Source: Platerodrilus igneus
Lineage: Eukaryota > Arthropoda > Insecta > Coleoptera > Lycidae
Assembly (NCBI GenBank): GCA_036346225.1
Contig: JARFIW010001480.1
Location: 12,555,001-12,619,000 of the forward strand
Direction of reading: 5' to 3'
DNA length: 64,000 bases
Below the pieces are notes generated by a model that saw only the letters and a program-made list of their open reading frames with translations, had not been told where the DNA came from and ran no database searches. Made by a program: the position numbers and the translations under genes. Positions within the stretch are counted from its first letter, which is position 1; each line of letters starts with the position of its first letter. This document shows, one piece after another, positions 23,293 to 33,944 of the stretch.

Positions 23293-24079
23293 TTTAGTAA
23301 ATGGTTGTTTAATATTTTTGGGTACATAGTCCAAAATGATTAAAATAGATGATTAATTTGAAATAGGTTTATTTCAACTTGACGTTTCGGCACATACTTT
23401 GTGCCTTTTTCAAAAGCTATAAAAGAATGGAAATAGCAGAAATTATATAAATATACAGATGTAACTTACTTCAAGTATTAAACACAAGTAATTGAAATTA
23501 AAACGAAAAATAATTGACACTTAAAATTATATACAAAATTATACAGTTCTGACAAAAGGTAACGTTGGTAACAAGGATTCGTAGAATTGCAGTTTCAAAA
23601 TTGCAGGAGTACGTTACAGCATGGACAGTAATTTTAAAAATACAGAAAGATATTGAATTAATGTAGGTGATGTTGGTGTTGTTTAAATTGACTCATATTA
23701 TACAATGCAGAGTACATCTTATGAATATTGTCTACATCTAGTCTATTATTTATTGGATTTTGTTCTTTATTAATATGATAGGATTCTAAAATAGCCTAAT
23801 CTTGTAATTTGGTTCATTATCCAAAATGACAGCATCTTCAAAGAGAGGTTTGTGCTTGGTGGTATATACGTGGGAAGCTAAAGCACATTTATTGGAATCC
23901 TTACCACAATCACTTTTGTGCTGGGTCAAGCGATTTCTCAACCACTGACAAGTCTGTCCAATGTAACAGCTGTGACAGCTACATTCAATTTTGTAAACGA
24001 TTTTACTATGGAGTGGTTTTAAAGTTTGATCCTTGAGTTTAGTGAAGAGATTTTTGATGGAAGTGTTATATTCATAAGT
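23293..24079 (-). repeat. Inverted arm of the Penelope-like element (about 790 bp)
   Basis: This is the reverse complement of 25,283-26,076. For example, ccgaaacgtcaaattgaaat near 25,979 answers atttcaacttgacgtttcgg here. It carries an antisense copy of the GIY-YIG coding region. The arms differ at scattered sites (for example cttgacg against caaattga), so they have been diverging since insertion. Confidence 0.88.
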
Positions 24080-24530
24080 GAATAAACAGGATTATTTAGA
24101 AAAATCTCTATCTCTCCTATCTGACGTGGACATGTCCACTTACAAACTTCTCAAAAGAGATCCTACCTTTACCACTCAAGAAAAAGTTAATGACCACATA
24201 AAAATGTTACACAAAAAAGGTATGGTCAATGAATCAGAAAAGAAACAATTAACCATCAACAATTCTATTCCTGGAAAATATTATGGATTACCCAAGATTC
24301 ACAAACCCGTTCATTCTCTCAGACCCATCATTTCCTCTATCAATACTCCCACTTACTCATTAGCAAATTTTCTTAATTGCATTCTACAACTTGCTTTCCC
24401 TTTAGAAGGTTACAATGTTAAAGATAGTTTTACTTTTGTAGACAAATTTAAAAATTTCCGTTTACCCGTAAATCATATACTTGTTTCTCTAGATGTCAAA
24501 TCTATATTCACAAATATTCCTCTACCCTAG
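24078..24530 (+). pseudogene. Penelope-like reverse transcriptase, N-terminal half
   Basis: The translation has the Penelope order: a helical N-terminal stretch (STYKLLKRDPT), YYGLPKIHK, LRPIISSINTPTYSLA, YNVKDSFTFVDK and LVSLDVKSIFTNIP, the last being RT motif A. The usual first 250 or so residues are missing because coding starts at the inverted-arm junction. The open frame starts with GTG at the junction and is not a true start. A one-base frameshift around 24,521-24,530, followed by TAG, separates it from the C-terminal half. In live relatives the enzyme copies the element RNA at a GIY-YIG-made nick. Confidence 0.85.
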
Positions 24531-25705
24531 TTATATCCATCAATAAAAAAAAATGGGCTTCAATCGAACCTCACTGTAAGATCTCCGAAACTTACTTCCT
24601 TGCCTCCATTAATCTCGTCTTTAACAATACCTATTTTGTCTATCAAGACAAATATTACCTACAAATATTTTGTACTCCGATGGGTTCCCCACTATCTCCG
24701 ATTATAGCTCAAATGGTAATGGATAATTTGTTTGATTCAGTTATACCTCTACTACCCTTTCAGATGTTTTTCCTAGTAAAATATGTAGATGATATCATCT
24801 GCTCCGTTCCTCCTGAGTATATTGATGACACTATTTCTATATTTAACAACTTCAATGAACACCTTAAATTTAGTATTGAAGTTGAAATTAATGGTAAATT
24901 ACCTTTTCTGGACGTTTTAGTCATTAGGGAACATGACAATTCATTAATTTTTGATTGTTATACCAAACCTACAAATTCAGGCAGATATGTCAATTTCTTC
25001 TCAAACCACTCCTTCAAACATAAAATTAACACCGTCAAAACGCTACGCTCCCGCATTGAATTGATCTCTGATCTGCAATTTCTCGCTAAAAACAAAAAAT
25101 TACTTTTTAACACTTTAATAAACAATGGATACCCCAAATCTTTGTTACATAAACTAATTTATAATAACATGTTACCTAACAATAGCCACAAACGTAATAA
25201 TTTTATTTACAAAAAGCTTCCTTTCATCCAAACTTTGACTCCTCTATTAATAAGATTGCTTAAACAACCCAACCTAGCCATTACTTATGAATATAACACT
25301 TCCATCAAAAATCTCTTCACTAAACTCAAGGATCAAACTTTAAAACCACTCAATAGTAAAATCGTTTACAAAATTGAATGTAGCTGTCACAGCTGTTACA
25401 TTGGACAGACTTGTCAGTGGTTGAGAAATCGCTTGACCCAGCACAAAAGTGATTGTGGTAAGGATTCCAATAAATGTGCTTTAGCTTCCCACGTATATAC
25501 CACCAAGCACAAACCTCTCTTTGAAGATGCTGTCATTTTGGATAATGAACCAAATTACAAGATTAGGCTATTTTTAGAATCCTATCATATTAATAAAGAA
25601 CAAAATCCAATAAATAATAGACTAGATGTAGACAATATTCATAAGATGTACTCTGCATTGTATAATATGAGTCAATTTAAACAACACCAACATCACCTAC
25701 ATTAA
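24531..25705 (+). pseudogene. Penelope-like RT (C-terminal half) with GIY-YIG endonuclease
   Basis: The frame is open from 24,530 to 25,705; the first ATG at 24,680 lies inside motif B (PMGSPLSPIIAQMVMD). Then come KYVDDIICSVP (motif C, YVDD), LPFLDVLV, the helical thumb, and from about 25,360 the GIY-YIG nuclease: VYKIECSCHSCYIGQTCQW, LRNRLTQHK, a Cys/His pattern around KCALASHVYTTKH, and ESYHINKE with the catalytic Glu. The domain order RT then GIY-YIG defines Penelope elements. Only the upstream frameshift and the missing N-terminus appear to disable it. Confidence 0.9.
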
Positions 25706-26074
25706 TTCAATATCTTTCTGTATTTTTTAAAATTACTGTCCATGCTGTAACGTACTCCTGCAATTTTTGAAACTGCAATTCTACGAATCCTCGTTACCAA
25801 CGTTACCTTTTTGTCAGAACTGTATAATTTTTGTATATAATTTTAAGTGTCAATTATTTTTTCGTTTTAATTTCAATTACTTGTGTTTAATACTTGAAGT
25901 AAGTTACATCTGTATATTTATATAATTTCTGCTATTTCCATTCTTTTATAGCTTTTGAAAAAGGCACAAAGTATGTGCCGAAACGTCAAATTGAAATAAA
26001 CCTATTTCAAATTAATCATCTATTTTAATCATTTTGGACTATATACCCAAAAAAATATTAAACAACCATTTACA

Positions 26075-26077
<3 letters not shown>

Positions 26078-26120
<43 letters not shown>
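26078..26120. repeat. (TA)n tract
   Basis: About 43 bp of TA at the 3' side of the Penelope-like element; RTE sequence resumes at 26,121. Confidence 0.85.
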
Positions 26121-26124
<4 letters not shown>

Positions 26125-26204
26125 CGTATAGCAAAAATGTATGGGTTGTGGAAGGAAACGTCACCATAGAAAATGTAGAGAAAGTGGTTAGATAGCAAGA
26201 ATAT

Positions 26205-27128
26205 ATGGGGAATTTATATGCAGGAATGGAACTAACAGCACTAGAACTGGAATCAGATATTGAAAGAGATGACTTGGGATATCCTATACTTAGAGATGAA
26301 TTTGAGTTAGCATTAAAGGATTTGAAAAATGGTATAGTACCGGGTATAGATATGGTGCAAGGAGAAACTCCAAAAGCCGCTGGACAAGCGTAATAGAACG
26401 TCTCTTTCAACTTGTAGGCTATATGTATGAGGCGAGCGAGATACCTAAAGATTTCAAACGTAATAGCATAGTCTCCATACCAAAAAGAGAGGCGCTGATA
26501 GATGTGAAAATTTCCGTACAATATGACTGACAGCACACATGTCAAAAATATTTACTTGAAGTGTACAAATACGGATGGAAAAACGAACTGAAGAAATACT
26601 AAAAGGAGATCAATTTCGGTTTAGGCAAAACAGTAGAATACGGGAGGGGGGGAGGTGTTTAGCTCTGAGGGTGATAACAAAGACGACAATAAAAAAAAGA
26701 GAAAACGTGTAGATAGGGTTTGTATGTTGATCTTAAAAAAGGTATTCGACAATGGAAAATGGGAAAAAATGTTTGAAATACTCAAAAAGATTGAAATGAG
26801 ATTTGGGGATAGACGGATAGTACATAGCTTATACAAAGAGCAAACAGCGGTAATAAAATTAGAGTAGGAATGTAGAGAAGTAAATATTAGGAAAAGGGCA
26901 AGACGCGGATGTGCGTGGTTAATTTTTAACTTGTACATCGAAAAGGCAATGAATACTGCCAAATGCAGGAAGACATTTGAAATTACTATGCAGGGACAAA
27001 AGATTGGCATGCTTAAATTTGCAGTTGATATAGCAGTATCAGCATATAGTATGGAGTTAGTAACCGCTCTTAATGAAATGGAAACAGAGAGATACGGTAT
27101 AAAAATTAACAAAGATAAAACAAAGTAA
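26205..27128 (+). pseudogene. RTE reverse transcriptase fragments
   Basis: This is the RT of the split RTE copy, read in three open pieces. The first (26,205-26,393) has ELALKDLKNGIVPGID, the family's KNGKAPG.D entry block. The second (26,655-26,867) has LKKVFDNGKWEKMFEIL (motif A, usually EKAFD) and HSLYKEQTAVIKLE. The third (26,931-27,128) has YIEKAMNTAKCRKTF, KFAVDIAVSA (motif C, where FADD has become FAVD) and YGIKINKDKTK. Motif B (GARRGCA) is readable between the second and third. The loss of a catalytic Asp and several frame breaks make it inactive. Confidence 0.8.
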
Positions 27129-27944
27129 TAGTATGTAAACGAGGGGAAAATAAGTCAAACTCAGAGTACAAATAGGAAATAAAAATTTACAGGAGGTTAA
27201 GGTTTTCTGCTACCTAGTAAGCCAAATAACTCAAGATGTTTTAAGTGCAAAACATATAAAACAAAGATTAGCTAAGACTGTGCTGTATTTAACAAGAAAA
27301 AATTACTATGTTAAAAGACAACAAACATATGTATAAAGTACGGCTGTGAAACTTGGACAGTAGGAAAAGTGGATAGAAAACCTTTTGAAATCTGGTGCTA
27401 CAGGCGTAGGATGAAGATGCCATGGACAGAAGAAAGTTAAGAAAAAGATGTTCTAGGAATGGTAGGGGAAAGAACAAATATGTGGAAAACAGTAACAAAT
27501 AGGTGAAATAGAATGGTAGGTTTCGTACTAAGGCATGATAGAGTAGTATAGAATGTGTTAGAAGCAGGGATGGGAAAAAGAGAGGTAGAGGTATGTCTAG
27601 AATAGACAGCAAATCAATGTTCAAAGATGTAGGTTGTGGGAAATTGTGGGCAATGTGTAGACTAGCTCAGAATTGTAATCAATGGAGGTACACATCCAAC
27701 TAGTTTCAAAACGAAAATCTTAATAACAAAAAAAAATATCTGCACTTAAACCTAATGATTATTATAAACTAAAGAAGTTGGTTTTGCAATATTTTCAACT
27801 AATGTTGATTGTGAAAAAGTATTTATTGAAAAATTATTAATTCGGTGAATGTTTAAGTGTTAGGGGATCTTAGTAGCCGCAGGTTACTTAACCGCCTTCA
27901 TATACCACTGAACATCGGTGAAATGGGGTATGTATTTAGAAAAT

Positions 27945-28437
27945 AATTCAAAGGGAACCGAGCTGTATCTAACAAGAAAAAGCAGCGGATATGTTCGAAG
28001 ACAAAAAAATTGTTGAATGCATACTTGTGGAAAACAGCATTGTATGGCAATGAAATAGGGACAGTATGAAAAGCAAACAAGAAAAAAGTGGAAGCCTTTT
28101 GGAATGTGGTGATTCTGATTTATTATGACAACAGCAAGAACAGACAAAGATAATAACAAAGAGGTTTTGGAAATAGTAGACGAAGGAAGATATCTGTGGA
28201 AAACAAAGACATATGAGAAATAGGACAGGACGCGTTTTAAGGCATTTGGGGAATAGTGCGGGGTATTAGACCAGCAAAGATAAGAAAAAGAAGAAGTAAA
28301 TGTAGACTTAGATCAGCCAACCCATATAGTAAAAGATGTAGAGTGTGGAAATTACAGGGAAATGTGTATGTTAGCTCAGAAGGAAGTACGCGTCTAACAA
28401 GTTCCAGGACTGAAGACTTAATGATGATGATGACGTT
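27945..28437 (+). mobile_element. 5'-truncated RTE copy (C-terminal domain and 3' end)
   Basis: After the 3' end of the split copy at about 27,880, sequence for the RTE C-terminal domain begins again near 27,945 (cacattactaag-type blocks, cttgtggaaaacagcattgt). It runs to a second 3' end reading ctgaagacttaatgatgatg at 28,410-28,430. The repeated TGA tail is typical of RTE insertions. This 3' end differs from the one at 27,880 and matches those at 35,830-35,860 and, inverted, 50,090. It is non-coding in practice. Confidence 0.7.
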
Positions 28438-28439
28438 CA

Positions 28440-30600
28440 GTAATGTAAGCATGGCCATAGATGAGTTAAGTGTGTTGATAATTTAGTTTCTTTGACATTG
28501 TCTTAAAGGAGTTGTATCAAAAAAAAAATACTCACGACAATAGCTTTCAAAAACTAATCTGGTCTATGTGATACGTACTAGAAATTCTTGATACGTAGCT
28601 TGGTCAATCCCGAATATTAACCTTCACCTTCACTTGTGACGGCTAACACGTAAATAAACTGCAGCGAACAGTAAAGCTGGCGTTACAGTCGTTTTACGAT
28701 CTCGACCGCACAGTGCACTCAGTTACTGAATCCATATTACAGCAGAGCAGTTCTGGATGATAGGCAATATTACAAATTACTTACTATGCACCTCGTGGGA
28801 CAAAATAAATGGAAACTTCTTACAGAACCGTAAACGAGGTATATGCTACGCAAAGGCAGTTGGTAACGTTAATCTATAATGTGAAAATTAGCGCGCCCAT
28901 CTGTCAATGACGTCACACACTATGCAAATTATTACACGTAAATGACGAAATGTGCAAAATTCATAAGATGTATTATAAAAAAACGGAGTACTCACATGAA
29001 TAGGTAAAGCTTCTTACAGAATCACTTCCTTCAGGGTTGCTCGTGGCTCCCTTCCGGATTACTTAAAGATGGCGGCTGCGGCTTCCATCAAGATTGCTCC
29101 AGGCTAGCGACTGCGGGGCGTGGGCTGCTGTCAGGCCAGGTTGCTTCCAAATTAGTATCTTTTTTCCTATGTAGAGGTACGATAAGGAACGGGTTTGGGA
29201 ACGATAATGAAAAAAGGCAAAGGAAATCTACATAATCAAAGATAAAATACGGGACGATACCAAAACCCAACCACTTTTCTTGACGTTCAACGGCAAAGTC
29301 CCGTTTCCAGCGTCTTTCGGAAACTACCCACTTTTTTCCCCCACACGCGTTGACGCGAATCTCCGCGCAACGCACTTCCGACGTGACGTAAATACACGCG
29401 CCAAGTCTTTCAAATTTATGGCGCGAAACTACGGCATATCAAAACTAAACTAAAAATGTCTAGTGCCAAATTTTTGGCACGTAACAAACTATGAAATGTA
29501 TAAAATAATAATTCTTCACCTTGCAGCAGTTGAGCACTAATGTCACAATTTTACAAACTTTCATGGACGCCATTTTAAGAAACCGTGTTCTAGATAAATG
29601 TTTATGTAGCCACGTTATTAGAACTCTTCCAATGAAACGAAGACGAGGGACATATTCTAGCGGTTGCCGATTTACCAAACTTTAATTTCAATAAATACCC
29701 AGTTTTGGGCTGAAGAACGTTGATATAATGCATAAACAATATTATAAAAGTAGCAGGTTTTATAGCTATTCCTATAATTCTAACTAAGATATTTAGAAAC
29801 ATTTGTTTATATATTGTGTCTATAATATCCTTCAAGCCTAATTAAGATTTAATGGAAGCTTCCAATCATGGCATTGGGTTCTAATTGGTTATTACTTAGT
29901 AATATCGTTTAGACATTAAAGCCTTTCTTGAATAGGGTACAAAATGCTTTGCAAATTACAAGATATGGGGTGAATACCTAAATAAGCTCGTGTAAATGAT
30001 ACAACGTAGGGTAGCTTTAGTTAATTACTAGCTTTGCTTAGATTACATCAAACGTTTAAAAATCTAATACAAAGCTTGGATGTTATTGCTTAAGGGTAAA
30101 GAATTTAATCTTGGTAAATAATCATGTATAAATAATCCGACAGCTTAAAAAGTTTTTAATTAATATTAATAGACCTCGATTTAAAGGCGATCACTACATC
30201 AAACCTGCCGATAGTCAAAGAACAATTTTCACCCACAATACACCAGGAAACAAATGAATTCACAAACAATTCTCTATTTTGGTTTGTGTGAAACTATTCA
30301 CGATTTTCCAGCAAGGGTGTTTGAAAGAAAATAACGTAATTTAATACGCGTTGATAACCGGAATAAAATTTTAACTAATATTAGTTTTCCGGGAAAATCA
30401 ATTAAACTACAACACAATCATTGACCTGGTAACCCCTATTAAGAAATGAAAAATTAAAAACTGCATTAAATCTAAAGTGACCCTAGTTGACTTATTTCCA
30501 TCTCTCTCGTACGACTTTGACCAACTCAGGGATACCCCTATGAAACTTCAGGTTGGGATCTACTACCTACAGCACGAAAATTAAAAATTGCATGTTGAAT
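28440..30600. other. Unassigned DNA with a CpG-rich patch
   Basis: No coding frame with motifs is visible. The segment is unusual for holding a GC- and CpG-rich patch (listed separately), a CRE-like TGACGTCA at about 28,911, ATGCAAAT just after it, and an 8 bp-stem hairpin (gtgccaaa/tttggcac) at about 29,463. It may be the least transposon-derived part of the window. Confidence 0.4.
29030..29430. promoter_or_regulatory. Candidate CpG-rich promoter or first exon
   Basis: CpG dinucleotides are dense here, unlike the surrounding AT-rich DNA. Motifs common in housekeeping promoters are present: AAGATGGCGGC (YY1-like, 29,066-29,076), CTTCCGG and its reverse-type CGGAAGTG (ETS-like), GGGGCGTGGGC, GGCGCGAAA (E2F-like) and ACGTCA. 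A short frame starts at the ATG at 29,069 (MAAAASIKIAPG then stop), and minus-strand GTGAGT donor-like sites lie near 28,995 and 28,530. Transcription direction cannot be decided. No protein domain is seen, so this is inference. Confidence 0.3.
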
Positions 30601-30601
30601 A

Positions 30602-31072
30602 TACTGGGTGTTCAAAAATTATGGAAACGGTAAGATATTTCGCTTGGAACGCCTTTTCGGAAAAATATCTCAAACAAAAGTTATAGGACTTTTGACGCTC
30701 GATAGAATGATGTCCTTGAATTCGACCTTTTCCTTGTCCTTCACGGTCATTTGAAGCTCAACTGTTTTTTCAAATGGAAACCTCTACTTTTATTGCGAAT
30801 TTCAAAAAAGCAGAAAATTCTGCATGTAAATATGACCTTGACTATAACGTTGACCATGACCTTCAACGTCATTCCAAGTGCAAATTTGTTTTTTCAATGG
30901 GAACACTGAATAACTTTGAGGCAATTAAATTTTTTGTAAAATGATAAGAACAAATGTTTTAGGATTTTCCTAGGTTATTCAATGGTGACCTTGGATTTGA
31001 CCTTGACCTTGTCCTTCAAGTTCATTTCAAGGTCAACTTCATTTTTTCAACTGACACCCCCAAGCCTTCGGT
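30602..31072 (+). repeat. Dispersed repeat rich in TCAAGGTCA, copy 1
   Basis: About 470 bp, starting with tactgggtgttcaaaaatta. It is present in inverted orientation at 36,230-36,690. It contains many AAGGTCA half-sites read on the minus strand, with exact TCAAGGTCA at 30,833-30,841 and 30,998-31,006. No coding frame. Confidence 0.8.
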
Positions 31073-31661
31073 ACAGGGGGATTTTTCCGGTTGCCGACTG
31101 AGATTCTGCACTCAATTTTTGGAAACTCTGAGTCCAAGATGGTGGATTTAAGATGGCGGACGAGATATCTTAACGGGTTCAAGTGAATCAAATGAAAATT
31201 GTATAATTTTGAAGATCAATACAGAACATACATCAACAAATTAATGAAGATGAACATGACGGGCAAATTGAATTTTGTTAAAACATGATGGAAAGGATTG
31301 TCAGTATTTTAATTTTGAGTTACTATTTATTCAAACAAATCGACATTTTAAGTCAATCGCTGCAGAAGGAAATAGTCTTGATAATTCATGAAATAGCTGT
31401 TAAAATTTCAAATTAATAATCATTGAATAGAACGAAAAATGAAACAAGAGAAAGACTTCTTAAAACATATGTGTGGAGCTACTGTATGGCTGTAGAGCCT
31501 AAACAGTAGGAGAAGAAGAAAATAGAAGCCTTTGAAATGTGGTGCTAAAAACTTATGATGAAGAAATCATGGACAGACAAAGTTAAAAACAAAGAGGTAC
31601 TAGATATGGTAGGGGAAGAAAGAAATATGTGGAAAACAGTAAAAAATAGGAGAGATCAGAT

Positions 31662-32277
31662 TTGTAGGCAATTTAACTCGTGGGTATTACTTTAATAGTA
31701 GATGATTTGAAGATTGACTTTCATTAATAAATAAATTGCAAGGAATAAATTGTAAATTGGATTATTCGTAAACTACTTTCCAACTTATCGGAAATGATAA
31801 ACCGCTGTAATTAATTATTAGATATATTGCGGCATTCACGTTTTGGATGTTCCTTATGTTATTAGCGAAGGAGATAATAGTCGACAAGAGTTTATGGTAA
31901 CAACTAGTTTATATAAACAGATTAGAGTGTAGTTCTGATTACTTTTTGAAGGAATTATGCTTGATAGGTAACGTGTTTGATTGAACACAAGTGCGGTTGT
32001 AAGGTCTTTAACGGACAGTTTTAGTGATGCGCGTTGCGCTACTAATTGTTTTTTTGTTGCTTTTCTGTTGGAAATAAAAGTAGTAGAACTTGTCGTGCGT
32101 TTTACGAAACATTGACTTAGTGATGCGCGTTGCTTTACTGATTGTGTTTTTTAGTTGATTTGTCTTTTTATATTTGAACTGTGTGTGCGATCTAGTCTTC
32201 GTGGTCCTTTTTATTAGAGTAGTGCATACTTTGGATTATCCAAATACAGTTTTAAGCCTTCTTTTAAAAAAAAGTTC
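31662..32277 (+). repeat. LTR fragment, copy A
   Basis: Nearly identical to 32,507-33,225 of the next LTR but lacking one internal subrepeat. It starts about 115 bp into the LTR, so its 5' end is missing. It is followed by about 115 bp of unmatched sequence with a ggtccttcggacc hairpin before copy B starts. Confidence 0.75.
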
Positions 32278-33944
32278 CTTTTCTTATACTGGTGTTGGTC
32301 CTTCGGACCGGTAAAAAAAATTTTTTTGTTTGGTTCCTTGTCTGTCGTTTTTATTCTTTCACCCCGACGTCTTTATTGTGCTAGGAGGGAATTTGTAACG
32401 GGCATTTTTGTAGTTTAACATTTTACGCTCCCTTTCTGTTAACGTACTTAAAAATACGTCGTTTCTTTGGGATCGCTGTTTGTATAAAGGAAATACTTCA
32501 GAATAATTCAGATTTGTAGGCAATTTAACTCGTGGGTATTACTTTAAAAGTAGATAATTTGAAGATTGACTTTCATTAATAAATAAATTGCAAGGAATAA
32601 ATTGTAAATTGGATTATTCGTAAATTACTTTCCAACTTATCGGAAATGATAAACCGCTGTAATTAATTATTAGATATATTGCGGTATTTACGTTTTGGAT
32701 GTTCCTTATGTTATTAGCGAAGGAGATAATAGTCGACAAGAGTTTATGGTAAAACTAGTTTATATAAACAGATTAGAGTGTAGTTCTGATTACTTTTTGA
32801 AGGAAGTATGCTTGATAAGTAACGTGTTTGATTGACCACAAGTGCGGTTGTAAGGTCTTTGACGGACGGTTTTAGTGATGAGCGTTGCGCTACTAATTGT
32901 TTCTTTGATGCTTTTCTGTTGGAAATAAAAGTAGTAGAACTTGTCGTGCGTTTTACCGAACATTGACTTAGTGATGCGCGTTGCTTTACTAATTGGTTTT
33001 TTTTGTTGCTTTCCTGTTGGAAATAAAAGTGGTAGAACTTGTTGTACTCGACCTACATGTGCGTTTTACGGAACATTGACTTAGTGATACGCGTTGCTTT
33101 ATTGATTGTGTTTTTTTAGTTAATTTGTCTTTTTATATTTGAACTGTGTACGATCTAGTCTTCGTGGTCCTTTTTATCAGAGTAGTGCATACTTTGGATT
33201 ATCTAAATACAGTTTTAAGCTTGAGTGTTTCTAAAAAAAACAATGATGATACAGTTGTAGCAGGTTTAGTAGGAAAAATGTTGCTTCTTATAAACATGTA
33301 TCTCATTTACATATAAAGACAGTAGTTTCTGAATTTTCTAACCCTAAAGAATCTAAAATAGATCATTGTTTGCGCAAATTTCGTTATTCAAAAGCATTAG
33401 ATTTTTCTTTGTTACCATAGGTAGCAAATACAACACCTCACGTTACTGTTAGTTTAATGCCTTACATCGTGCCTTGAAGGCCCGTGATTCTAAAATTTTT
33501 ATTACCATTTTTTTTCGATTTGTGTTACAAAATATTTCGAAATTATTGTCTCAGGAAATAGAATTAACAAGAAATTTATCAATGCTACATAGTTCCATCA
33601 GCATGAGAATGTCTGCCGCTAACACTAGTGAAATACGTAGGTGTGATTAATGTAAAGTGTAAGAAATTCCATCAACACCCTCACAGTCAAGGGTGAAGTG
33701 CTTCGTTGGTGCAGGACATCGTGAATCCCACACTTCAATTGCAAGGAAGCGTTACTGAAGGACTTTTTGTAAGTTGAACTTTTTCCTACTTGTTATTACT
33801 TTAAATATCTATCCGTTGTTTTGCCATGTCTTCGTCGTTCTGATACCTTTTACAATAGACTTGCCTGCTATTAAGAAAAAAAAAAAGAAAAAAAAACAAT
33901 CAATACTACTGAATTACTCCAATCAATTGTGACTTTCCTATTTA

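Larger units (their letters stand above)
23293..26076 (+). mobile_element. Penelope-like element with inverted ends
   Basis: The 3' end of the element (25,283-26,076), including part of the endonuclease gene, is repeated in inverted orientation at its 5' side (23,293-24,079). The junction at 24,079/24,080 is abrupt, and coding sequence begins there part-way into the protein. Such head-inverted, 5'-truncated copies are typical of Penelope-like elements. (TA)n tracts lie on both sides. The RT and GIY-YIG endonuclease are well preserved apart from one frameshift, so the copy is fairly young. Confidence 0.88.
11565..27880 (+). mobile_element. RTE-type LINE copy split by two insertions
   Basis: One RTE copy can be traced in three pieces: 11,565-11,637 (5' end), 12,926-14,370 (5' region and endonuclease) and 26,121-27,880 (linker, RT, C-terminal part and 3' end). 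The pieces meet in the order and spacing of the copy at 3,480-6,205. Across the larger gap only about 20 bp of element sequence is missing. The first gap holds an unidentified 1.29 kb segment; the second holds about 11.7 kb of nested elements. All coding parts are broken by indels. Confidence 0.75.

Noticed and set aside
26039..27624. Several long minus-strand frames rich in Phe, Leu and Ser
   Set aside because: All are antisense to RTE coding sequence and share its A-rich bias; none has family motifs.
29088..29375. A 95-codon minus-strand frame in the CpG-rich patch
   Set aside because: It has no ATG start and no recognisable domain; open length is expected in GC-rich DNA. Kept only as part of the promoter candidate.
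31136..31165. YY1-like AAGATGGCGG as a second promoter
   Set aside because: It is an isolated motif in AT-rich repeat-flanking DNA without CpG enrichment or other promoter motifs.
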